From Thermoplasmata archaeon (GTDB taxonomy: Archaea; Thermoplasmatota; Thermoplasmata; Thermoplasmatales; Thermoplasmataceae), in NCBI GenBank assembly GCA_021802165.1, contig JAKAAU010000129.1, positions 1 to 5,116 on the forward strand: a stretch of DNA of 5,116 nt. Reading direction: 5' to 3'. Positions 1 through 5,084 of the stretch are shown here, one piece after another. The notes beneath the pieces are model-generated. The model was not told the DNA's origin, made no database searches, and saw nothing but the letters and a program-made list of their open reading frames with translations. Each line of letters begins with the position of its first letter. Position 1 is the stretch's first letter. A program made the position numbers and the translations under genes.

Positions 1-565
1 TAGTGAACACAGGGATTGCCGATATTTTTCTGCTGTTCAGTTCATTAATAATAGACTTCACAATGCCGGTATCGTTATCCACCCACGCTGTGCGGTAGAA
101 TAGTATACCGGCCTTCCTGGAATAATCTTGATTGCCGTAGTTATATATACCCGAGAAAGGCATTTCTACTGGATCTTGATATTTGCAGCCATCGTTCAGG
201 CTTTCGATGAATAGTATCATATTTTTGATATTTTTATACCCACCGTAGAAATAATAATTAGATACTTTTTCCTCAACATATTTGCTTACTGTGGAATAAC
301 TGCTGAGTATTGGATCTATGGCAATAACATTCTTTTTATTTTTGATTACAGATTCAATATCTTCCAAGATATTGCTGTATATGTTCTCTCCTGAAAAATG
401 ATGTATAAAAACTGCATCGGCATTCTTAATAAAATCAACGAATTGAGAGTTTACAGGATCAAGTCTTGGATATTTTATCTCTATCTCGTTTCCGGTTTCC
501 TCAGCTGCCCTCAAAAAGGACTGTATAACAGAACCATTCCAGCCAATAAGTACGGCAAACTTCAT
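1..565 (-). CDS. cobN: Cobaltochelatase CobN-like large subunit, N-terminal part (runs off left edge)
   Basis: The reverse strand is open from the ATG at 565-563 to the window edge, giving 188 complete codons with no stop; the full protein of this family is usually 1,100-1,300 residues. The N-terminus (MKFAVLIGWN) leads into an alternating alpha/beta region. Around residues 104-122 it has YYFYGGYKNIKNMILFI, matching the YLxYGGxxNxxNLLxFL block of CobN. Residues 139-160 (GIYNYG... then KAGILFYRTAWVDND) and the end (ISAIPVFT) match the CobN/BchH block of the form GIYHP...R.VGILFYRS...(N)xPVF. By family knowledge, CobN is the porphyrin-binding subunit of the ATP-dependent aerobic-type cobaltochelatase, which inserts cobalt into the corrin ring with AAA+ partners; related subunits serve magnesium chelatase or F430 nickel insertion, so the metal is not certain. 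Start choice: a TATA element sits about 25 nt before this ATG, as for a leaderless message. It is divergent from ogt. Confidence 0.8.
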   Translation of the reverse strand, partial: MKFAVLIGWNGSVIQSFLRAAEETGNEIEIKYPRLDPVNSQFVDFIKNADAVFIHHFSGENIYSNILEDIESVIKNKKNVIAIDPILSSYSTVSKYVEEKVSNYYFYGGYKNIKNMILFIESLNDGCKYQDPVEMPFSGIYNYGNQDYSRKAGILFYRTAWVDNDTGIVKSIINELNSRKISAIPVFT

Positions 566-585
566 AAAAGTAAAGTAGATTTTAC

Positions 586-594
586 TATATAATT
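586..594 (-). promoter_or_regulatory. TATA box of the cobN-like gene (leaderless)
   Basis: On the reverse strand the element reads AATTATATA, centred about 25 nt before the ATG at 565. Archaeal transcription starts about 24-27 nt downstream of the TATA centre, so the transcript should begin at or next to the start codon. There is no Shine-Dalgarno sequence in the intervening bases, which fits leaderless initiation. Confidence 0.6.
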
Positions 595-649
595 ATTCTG
601 AGAAAATTGAAGAAATAGTCATTACTATATTTTTAAACATTAAGAAGCT

Positions 650-657
650 TTAATATA
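650..657 (+). promoter_or_regulatory. TATA box of ogt (leaderless)
   Basis: TTAATATA lies after a purine-containing stretch (AAGAAGC) that could serve as the TFB recognition element. Its centre is 26-27 nt before the ATG at 680, predicting a start of transcription on that codon. This decides between ATG 680 and the in-frame TTG at 665, which is only about 11 nt from the box and would lie upstream of the transcript. Confidence 0.6.
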
Positions 658-679
658 TGGTATTTTGCTATATAACGTT

Positions 680-1198
680 ATGAATTATATCAATATCCAA
701 TATTATAAAACAAAAATAGGAGAACTGATACTGGGTTCTTTTGAGGACCACCTTTGCCTGCTTGATTTTAGATATAGAAAAATGAGAATATCTGTTGATA
801 GCAGGATAAAAACTGGTCTTAAAGCCGACTTTTTAGAACAAAATGATGAAACTTTAACAGAAGCCAGAAAACAAATTGATGAATATCTGACCGGAAACAG
901 GAAGGAATTTGACATTCCATTATTAGTGATAGGGACAGATTTTCAGAAAAGTGTCTGGAATGCATTGATGGAAATTCCATATGGGTCTACCTCAACCTAT
1001 TCGCAATTGGCAGAGAGCATAAATAATGCAAAAGCCATTCGTGCAGTGGGTAATGCAAATGGTGCAAATGCTATTGCACTTGTCATACCATGCCATCGAG
1101 TTATTGAAAGCAATGGCGATTTAGGCGGCTACGGTGGTGGGTTATCTGTAAAGAAACGCTTACTGGAGTTGGAAAATTATGAGGGGACGGGAATCTAA
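680..1198 (+). CDS. ogt: Methylated-DNA--protein-cysteine methyltransferase (O6-alkylguanine repair)
   Basis: A 172-residue suicide enzyme that moves the alkyl group from O6-alkylguanine (and less well O4-alkylthymine) to its own cysteine, reversing mutagenic alkylation damage. Visible in sequence: a poorly conserved N-terminal domain (about 1-80), then the catalytic domain. That domain contains DFQKSVW at 87-93, the Tyr of STYSQLA (Y107), the arginine-finger segment KAIRAVGNANGAN (R121, with hinge-like N130), the active site VIPCHRVI with C138, H139 and R140, and the closing GYGGG...KKRLLELE motif. All catalytic elements are intact and the length is normal for Ogt. Start at ATG 680 rather than the in-frame TTG 665, because a TATA box lies 26-27 nt upstream of the ATG. 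The N-terminal LLDFRYRKMRISVDSRI block and the NGANAIAL variant recall, from memory, a bacterial Ogt subfamily (Bacteroidetes/Firmicutes), suggesting transfer; that is inference. Confidence 0.92.
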   Translation: MNYINIQYYKTKIGELILGSFEDHLCLLDFRYRKMRISVDSRIKTGLKADFLEQNDETLTEARKQIDEYLTGNRKEFDIPLLVIGTDFQKSVWNALMEIPYGSTSTYSQLAESINNAKAIRAVGNANGANAIALVIPCHRVIESNGDLGGYGGGLSVKKRLLELENYEGTGI

Positions 1199-1364
1199 TA
1201 ATGCAGTATCATCTCAGGATGATGAAATATGTTATCAGATTAAGAATAATTCAAAGACATTCTACGCGGCAAGCGCTTACGTCAATGATAATTTTCTTTA
1301 TTATAGATATTATTGGAGAAAAGTGACTCCGATAATAATATACTCATCCAGCATAATAAAATAG
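1179..1364 (+). pseudogene. Possible remnant of a phytoene/squalene synthase gene (N-terminal piece only)
   Basis: An open frame of 61 codons overlaps the ogt 3' end by 20 bp. Residues about 16-36 read DEICYQIKNNSKTFYAASAYV. This resembles the beginning of head-to-head prenyl synthases (CrtB/squalene synthase), which have a Cys, then roughly (H/N)SKTFYxAS, and then a run to the first Asp-rich motif. Here the resemblance stops: the next residues (NDNFLYYRYYWRK) lack the YAFxRxxDDxxDE motif and a stop follows at 1362-1364. In another frame (from 1284) the bases read MIIFFIIDIIGEK, which could be a decayed, frameshifted DDIxDE segment, but this is weak. The functional family is about 280 residues, so even if the homology is right the product would be inactive. 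It could also be a chance ORF. No separate promoter or Shine-Dalgarno sequence is visible. Confidence 0.35.
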
Positions 1365-1365
1365 A

Positions 1366-1381
1366 GATTTTCTTAAATTTT
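1366..1381 (+). terminator. T-rich terminator candidate after ogt and the remnant
   Basis: Two T runs (TTTT at 1368-1371 and TTTT at 1378-1381) follow the last stop codon and precede the promoter of the next gene. Archaeal RNA polymerase terminates on T-rich tracts without needing a hairpin. The sequence is AT-rich throughout, so this is only suggestive. Confidence 0.3.
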
Positions 1382-1436
1382 AGCATGGAATAGTCGGTCA
1401 TTTATAGGAAAATAATTTCATGAGAATTATAAAACC

Positions 1437-1445
1437 TTTATATAA
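1437..1445 (+). promoter_or_regulatory. TATA box of the NifX/NafY-like gene (leaderless)
   Basis: TTTATATAA is preceded by a purine/C stretch (AAAACC), and its centre is 24 nt before the ATG at 1465. This is the best consensus TATA box in the window. It places the transcription start at the start codon; no Shine-Dalgarno sequence lies between. Confidence 0.7.
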
Positions 1446-1464
1446 ATAGTCTACATTAGCGCCT

Positions 1465-1860
1465 ATGGAAATATTGGCAGTGCCCGCTACAGGAAGAAAT
1501 TTAGATATGCCCGGAAAGGCCAGTGAAGTTCATATATATAAAATATCAAACGACAGAAACAGGTATGATTTAATAAAAACTTATAAAAATCCGTCAATAG
1601 AAATAAAGGAGGATGGTGGTCTCCCTCTGTTAGAATCATTGATGAAAGAAAAAGTGAATTCTATAATATTACCGGGAATAGGTGGGCCAGGAATATATTT
1701 TCTGAATAATAAAATAAAGGTATACATATCAAATGGAGATGAAATAGCATCTATTCAATATTATTTATCAAATAAACTAAAATTGACAAATGAACCAACA
1801 GTATTCAATTGCCCTGAACCATTATTCAAAAAGGCAGCAGAATATAAAAACAGATTATAA
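1465..1860 (+). CDS. Dinitrogenase iron-molybdenum cofactor (NifX/NafY) family protein
   Basis: A 131-residue soluble protein. It begins with the beta strand MEILAVPATGRNLD, the usual IAVPxxGxxL opening of this family. It continues through YDLIKTYKNPSIEI (the 'E.i.NP' strand), a GGLPLLESLMKEKVNSIILPGIGGPGIYFL core (51-80; family form G.G...L...gV..vI.g.iGp.a...L), then KIKVYISNGDEIASIQYYL (83-101), equivalent to GI.VY......v.eal. The fold is RNase H-like. Members bind FeMo-co or Fe-S precursors in nitrogen fixers, but many archaea without nif genes carry copies of unknown role, and no nif gene is seen here. The typical SP.FGR..yF segment is replaced by MPGKASEVHIYKI, and the only cysteine is C115 in a C-terminal extension (about 105-131), so cofactor binding is unproven. 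It has its own promoter, so it is probably monocistronic. Confidence 0.72.
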   Translation: MEILAVPATGRNLDMPGKASEVHIYKISNDRNRYDLIKTYKNPSIEIKEDGGLPLLESLMKEKVNSIILPGIGGPGIYFLNNKIKVYISNGDEIASIQYYLSNKLKLTNEPTVFNCPEPLFKKAAEYKNRL

Positions 1861-1874
1861 TTTTTATTGCTTTT
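1861..1874 (+). terminator. T-rich terminator after the NifX/NafY-like gene
   Basis: Five T residues follow directly after the stop codon (1861-1865), with a second TTTT at 1871-1874. This fits archaeal intrinsic termination on T tracts. No hairpin is seen. Confidence 0.4.
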
Positions 1875-2102
1875 GTAATTCCAGTTGATATGGGTATTAA
1901 CACCATATTTATGGATTTTACTTAATGCTTAATATTCTAACCACGTTCCCGGCGCCTAAGCGCTAGTGTTATATAAAATTGTCAAAGCAGGATTTTTTAC
2001 TATTTCGGCATATGATTGGCGCAGATATTGTACGATTCAACAGTGTTTTATTCATAAAATTTGACACATTGCGTCTTCAATTATCAACTTTAGAAACTAA
2101 AA
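1875..2102. other. Intergenic region without a convincing gene
   Basis: About 230 bp that hold no recognisable protein gene on either strand. They contain the GC-rich hairpin at 1942-1968 and a self-complementary TATA-like TTATATAA at 1969-1976, which could drive transcription either way (starts near 2000 on + or near 1948 on -). A T6 run lies at 1993-1998. A 31-codon open frame from ATG 2012 to TAA 2105-2107 (begins MIGADIVRFNSVLF) has neither a Shine-Dalgarno sequence nor a TATA box at leaderless distance, so it is not called as a gene. Confidence 0.5.
1942..1968. other. GC-rich inverted-repeat element in AT-rich spacer
   Basis: A compact G+C island in otherwise AT-rich DNA. GGCGC (1951-1955) and GCGCT (1960-1964) can pair around a CTAA loop (four Watson-Crick pairs plus one G-U), flanked by CAC (1942-1944) and GTG (1966-1968). 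It also contains two adjacent 6-bp palindromes, GGCGCC (1951-1956) and AGCGCT (1959-1964). It could be part of a small RNA, a protein-binding site, or a remnant of mobile DNA; nothing in the sequence decides. Confidence 0.35.
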
Positions 2103-2110
2103 TTTAAATA
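2103..2110 (+). promoter_or_regulatory. TATA box of the hyfCEF operon
   Basis: TTTAAATA, preceded by the A-rich stretch GAAACTAAAA, fits the archaeal TATA consensus. Transcription would start near 2131-2134, about 50 nt before hyfC. Unlike the other promoters in the window, this one therefore gives a leader. The first ATG at the leaderless position (2134) belongs to a four-codon ORF, not to hyfC. Confidence 0.5.
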
Positions 2111-2113
2111 TTC

Positions 2114-2126
2114 CTGAATCATTCAG
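2114..2126. promoter_or_regulatory. Operator-like palindrome between the hyf TATA box and start site
   Basis: CTGAAT-C-ATTCAG is a perfect 6-bp inverted repeat around one central base. It begins 4 bp after the TATA box and ends just before the predicted transcription start, where a bound archaeal repressor would block the polymerase. An outer pair, ATTCCT (2110-2115) and AGGAAT (2130-2135), partly extends the symmetry. The binding protein is unknown. Confidence 0.4.
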
Positions 2127-2147
2127 TATAGGAATGACGTCTCCATA

Positions 2148-2189
2148 ATGCAGTGCGCTGATGACGCCTACTGGTGGTTAAAATGTTAG
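2148..2189 (+). CDS. Possible 13-residue leader peptide overlapping the hyfC start
   Basis: ATG 2148 opens MQCADDAYWWLKC and stops at TAG 2187-2189, overlapping the hyfC ATG at 2183. It is itself preceded by a four-codon ORF, ATG 2134 (MTSP), whose TAA overlaps its ATG in a TAATG junction. The peptide is rich in Trp and Cys (two each in 13 residues). It may couple translation to hyfC by termination and reinitiation, or it may be chance. No homology can be recognised at this length. Confidence 0.25.
   Translation: MQCADDAYWWLKC
2173..2178 (+). promoter_or_regulatory. Ribosome binding site deciding the hyfC start
   Basis: GGTGGT lies 4 nt before ATG 2183. The same octamer CTGGTGGT stands at nearly the same distance before the ATG at 5071 of the last gene in the window. 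This favours ATG 2183 over the in-frame GTG at 2174, which would fall inside the binding site. Confidence 0.55.
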
Positions 2190-3124
2190 AGTTAATCCTG
2201 GAGACGCTTTCGCAGTACTTATTCGTTGTTCTTTTTTCACCACTTCTTATAGGAATTTTTGAAAAGTTCAAGGCAAATGTTGAATCAAGGAGAGGGCCAA
2301 GCATATTCCAGCCATATTATGATATATTCAAGTTACTGAAAAAGGAGACTGTAATTACTGAAAATTCCTCCAGATTATTCTTATACGCACCTTATATGGC
2401 ATTCGGCATATATTCGCTCATAGCCCTCATTATACCTGTATTCATGACAAAACCCATAATTTTTACCGCGTCAGGTGATTTCTTTGCCGGTGCAATATTA
2501 TTTTCCCTGGCTGCATTCATAAAAATAATAGGGACAATGGATTCAGGCAGCAACTTCTCCTCCATGGGGGCATCAAGGCTCATGTCCTTCAACTTCTTCA
2601 GTGAAGGTACACTTATAACAGTATTCTTCGCAGTGGCACTGATAAGCGGCACAAACAATCCATACACAACAAATCATTATCTTATCAGCCATCCACTTTC
2701 CAACCTTAGCCTTGTACATATCTTCGCAGTGTTTGCATTTTTCATGATATTTATGTATGAATTCGGAAAGATGCCAACACAGAGTGAGGGAAACCAGGAA
2801 ATGGGTATGATTGATTCTGGCATAGATTATGAGTACAGTGGAAAGGCACTTGCAGTAAACAAATGGTCATCCTATATGAAAGTGTATCTTCTCGGGTCAG
2901 TGTTAATCAATGTATTCCTTATTCCGTGGGGAATGTTCAATACATTTCCCTTATTTTTCCTCAATGCTATTGTAATGTTTGGTAAATGGATCTTCCTCAT
3001 AATAATTGTACTGATAGTTGATACATCCCTGGCGAAATTGCGCCTGTTCAAGGTCATAGACTATCTTGCAGTAGCATTCACATTTTCAATACTATTTTTA
3101 ATACTTACTGAGGTGATCGCATGA
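2183..3124 (+). CDS. hyfC: Group-4 hydrogenase / formate hydrogenlyase-type membrane subunit HyfC (NuoH-like)
   Basis: A 313-residue integral membrane protein of the NuoH/HycD/HyfC/EchB family, the subunit that joins the hydrophilic electron-transfer module to the membrane arm and forms the quinone-site-like cavity and first ion path. After a first membrane segment it has ESRRGPSIFQPYYDIFKLLK (residues 34-53), the hallmark RRGPSxxQPYYDxxKLLxK motif. Further on, EFGKMPTQSEGNQEMGMIDSG begins near residue 193 and leads to the DYEYSGKALAVNKWSSYMK loop, which corresponds to the conserved acidic loop of NuoH. About seven to eight membrane segments are evident, and the length is typical. ATG 2183 is chosen on its Shine-Dalgarno sequence; GTG 2174 would add three residues. 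It is the first gene of the operon and its stop overlaps hyfE (ATGA). No hyfB-like gene precedes it. Confidence 0.88.
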   Translation: MLELILETLSQYLFVVLFSPLLIGIFEKFKANVESRRGPSIFQPYYDIFKLLKKETVITENSSRLFLYAPYMAFGIYSLIALIIPVFMTKPIIFTASGDFFAGAILFSLAAFIKIIGTMDSGSNFSSMGASRLMSFNFFSEGTLITVFFAVALISGTNNPYTTNHYLISHPLSNLSLVHIFAVFAFFMIFMYEFGKMPTQSEGNQEMGMIDSGIDYEYSGKALAVNKWSSYMKVYLLGSVLINVFLIPWGMFNTFPLFFLNAIVMFGKWIFLIIIVLIVDTSLAKLRLFKVIDYLAVAFTFSILFLILTEVIA

Positions 3125-3762
3125 ATATAGTTTTTACGGTAATATACCTGCTTGCAGCACTCATTGTAGTTACAGGATTTTACATTCAGAGCAATAAATA
3201 TTTAAGATCCATGGTCATGACACAGGCATTTCAGTCATTCCTCATTGCCCTCATAGCAATACTTCTAGGTATAGAGCTGAAACAGTATACATTTTTCATT
3301 CTGGCAGTACTTGTTATACTGTTGCGAAGTTTTCTGGTCACATATTTCCTTGCAGCGAAGATACCCAAGAATAAAAATTATTTATACGAATCGAAGCTTC
3401 CTACCACTTACTATCTCCTTGTGGATCTTGCATTTATTGTTGTTTCCATATTTATAGTATATTCAATATCTTTTATTCATATAGTTTCACGCATATTTCC
3501 TGAAAGCAATATCATTCTATTTCCCATGTTACTGTTCTTCCAGGGGCTCTTTATTATTGCATCCAGGAGGAGAACTATTGCACAGATACTGGGTTACATA
3601 GAGGAAGAAAATTCCCTGATACTCATGGGCACCTTTATTCTTCCCGTTCCCATAATAATAGAAAGCAGTGTATTTCTGGATGTGCTAATACTGGTTGTAA
3701 TTTTTTCAATTATCAGCATAGAGAAAACCGAGCATAAACCGGTGGAGGAGTTGAGAGGATGA
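3121..3762 (+). CDS. hyfE: Hydrogenase-4 membrane subunit HyfE
   Basis: A 213-residue, strongly hydrophobic protein with about six to seven membrane segments. The C-terminal half carries the HyfE signature FFQGLFIIASRRRTIAQILG (139-158) followed by YIEEENSLILMG (159-170) and then PIIIESSVFLDVLILVV (177-193). In the family this half resembles NuoK. The buried acids E161-E163 and E181 are candidates for the ion-translocating carboxylates equivalent to those of NuoK. It sits in the membrane arm between the HyfC and HyfF subunits. Its ATG overlaps the hyfC stop by 4 bp and is preceded by GAGGTGATC (3110-3118), a near-perfect complement of the archaeal 16S 3' end. It should be co-translated with its neighbours. 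The short charged C-terminus (EKTEHKPVEELRG) is cytoplasmic by expectation. Confidence 0.9.
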   Translation: MNIVFTVIYLLAALIVVTGFYIQSNKYLRSMVMTQAFQSFLIALIAILLGIELKQYTFFILAVLVILLRSFLVTYFLAAKIPKNKNYLYESKLPTTYYLLVDLAFIVVSIFIVYSISFIHIVSRIFPESNIILFPMLLFFQGLFIIASRRRTIAQILGYIEEENSLILMGTFILPVPIIIESSVFLDVLILVVIFSIISIEKTEHKPVEELRG

Positions 3763-5084
3763 TTTACGAAATACTCATACTGATTATACCTCTGATTGCA
3801 ATGGGATTCTATAAAAATATTAAGATAACCAGCATAATAGCGGCAATTATTGAAATGTTCCTGCTTATTCCACTTTACTTTAATTTATCTGATTCCGGAT
3901 TCTTTTTCATTGACCATATTACGTATATATTCATTCTGATGGTGAGTTCCATTTATCTTATGTCCTTGATCTACTCCAGAAAATATATCCATAATGTGAA
4001 GAATAAGGGAATTTCTGAAAATGTTTATTATATGCTCATGGGATTCTTCTATGTTGCCATGGAGTTTGCCCTCATGGTAAACAATTATGGTTTCATGTGG
4101 GTGGGAATAGAAACTACCACAATATCATCTGCGCTACTCCTGATCACAGAGAAATCCGATATATCACTGGAGGCAACATGGAGGTACATAATTATAGTCT
4201 CAGCTGGTGTAACATTTGCTTTCATATCTGTTATACTAATATACTACGCCTTCGGAACACTTACAGTTACGGTAATTCTATCTAAAGGAATCAAAGACAG
4301 CCTAGCTGTAAGGCTTGCCGTGGGAATTGCCCTAGTAGGATTCGGCACGAAGGTGGGTGTTTTTCCCGTACATACATGGCTTCCCGATGCCCATAGCGAG
4401 GCCCCTGCTCCCGTTAGTGCAATGTTCTCCGGAGTATTACTGCCTGTAGCACTGTATGTGCTTTACAGAATTTACGAAATATATCCAATGCGGGAAGTAT
4501 TCGTCTGGGCTGGAACCATTTCAGTACTTTTTGCAGCTATATTCCTCGGATATCAGAAAAACTACAAGAGAATGTTTGCATATTCAACAATGGAGAATAT
4601 GAACATAGCGCTCATAGGTTTGAGCACGTTTACCTTCGCCGGGCTCGTGGGTTCCCTTCTACTTCTACTTTCACACAGCTTCGGTAAGGCCGGTGCATTT
4701 TACTCCTCAGGAAATGTTTATGAGATGTCAGGGACAAAATCAATTGATGGTGTTGGTGGATTAATAAGAAATAAAGCGAGTGCCGCTTCTATGCTCCTAT
4801 CATCCTTTGCCGTAACTGGAACTCCCCCGTTCGGAACATTCTTTGGTGAATTCCTTATACTTTACTCAGTGCTATCCATACATTTCTATGCACAGTTCGG
4901 TATAATAGTACTTTCACTGTTCCTCGCTTTTGTATCAATAAATTTCAATGTATCAAAAATGCTGTTCAGGGGCAAATCAGAATACAGCCAGTCTGGAATT
5001 AATACTGCTATACCCCTTATAGCAGCAATAATTTCCATATTCATAGGAATTGTATTCCTGGTGGTGTATCATGAAATATTATGA
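3759..5084 (+). CDS. hyfF: Antiporter-like hydrogenase-4 subunit HyfF (NuoL/M/N, MrpD family)
   Basis: A 441-residue protein with about 12-13 membrane segments that carries one proton or sodium channel of the complex. Seen: the TM5-type glutamate E118 in WVGIETTTISS; GFGTKVGVFPVHTWLPDAHS (194-213) with TM7 lysine K198 and H205/H212 and the following EAPAPVSAMFSG; LSHSFGKAGAFY (304-315) with H306 and K310; and TGTPPFGTFFGEFLILYS (353-370) with E364 in a TM12-type helix. This set of buried charges is the conserved Glu-Lys-Lys/His-Glu proton path of Nuo antiporter-like subunits. Where NuoM has LLK (K265), this protein has LLP (P229). It is shorter than E. coli HyfF (about 520), mainly at the C-terminus. 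The ATG overlaps the hyfE stop and follows the strong Shine-Dalgarno GGTGGAGGAG (3741-3750) by 8 nt. Confidence 0.9.
   Translation: MIYEILILIIPLIAMGFYKNIKITSIIAAIIEMFLLIPLYFNLSDSGFFFIDHITYIFILMVSSIYLMSLIYSRKYIHNVKNKGISENVYYMLMGFFYVAMEFALMVNNYGFMWVGIETTTISSALLLITEKSDISLEATWRYIIIVSAGVTFAFISVILIYYAFGTLTVTVILSKGIKDSLAVRLAVGIALVGFGTKVGVFPVHTWLPDAHSEAPAPVSAMFSGVLLPVALYVLYRIYEIYPMREVFVWAGTISVLFAAIFLGYQKNYKRMFAYSTMENMNIALIGLSTFTFAGLVGSLLLLLSHSFGKAGAFYSSGNVYEMSGTKSIDGVGGLIRNKASAASMLLSSFAVTGTPPFGTFFGEFLILYSVLSIHFYAQFGIIVLSLFLAFVSINFNVSKMLFRGKSEYSQSGINTAIPLIAAIISIFIGIVFLVVYHEIL

Noticed and set aside
398..592. 64-codon plus-strand open frame
   Set aside because: Lies antisense to the clearly homologous cobN-like gene and covers its promoter; no family resemblance.
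582..630. 9-bp direct repeat TTACTATAT at 582-590 and 622-630 in the cobN/ogt divergent promoter region
   Set aside because: Short and AT-only apart from one C; likely chance in very AT-rich promoter DNA, one copy being part of the TATA region.
2012..2107. 31-codon open frame starting MIGADIVRFNSVLF in the intergenic region
   Set aside because: No Shine-Dalgarno sequence, the TATA-like box is about 39 nt away (wrong for leaderless), no recognisable motif, and it ends inside the hyf promoter.
2174..2182. GTG 2174 as the start of hyfC
   Set aside because: It would overlap the Shine-Dalgarno sequence that is well placed for ATG 2183.
4097..4285. 62-codon open frame in another phase inside hyfF
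   Set aside because: Shadow of hyfF, which has a fully conserved family sequence across this interval.
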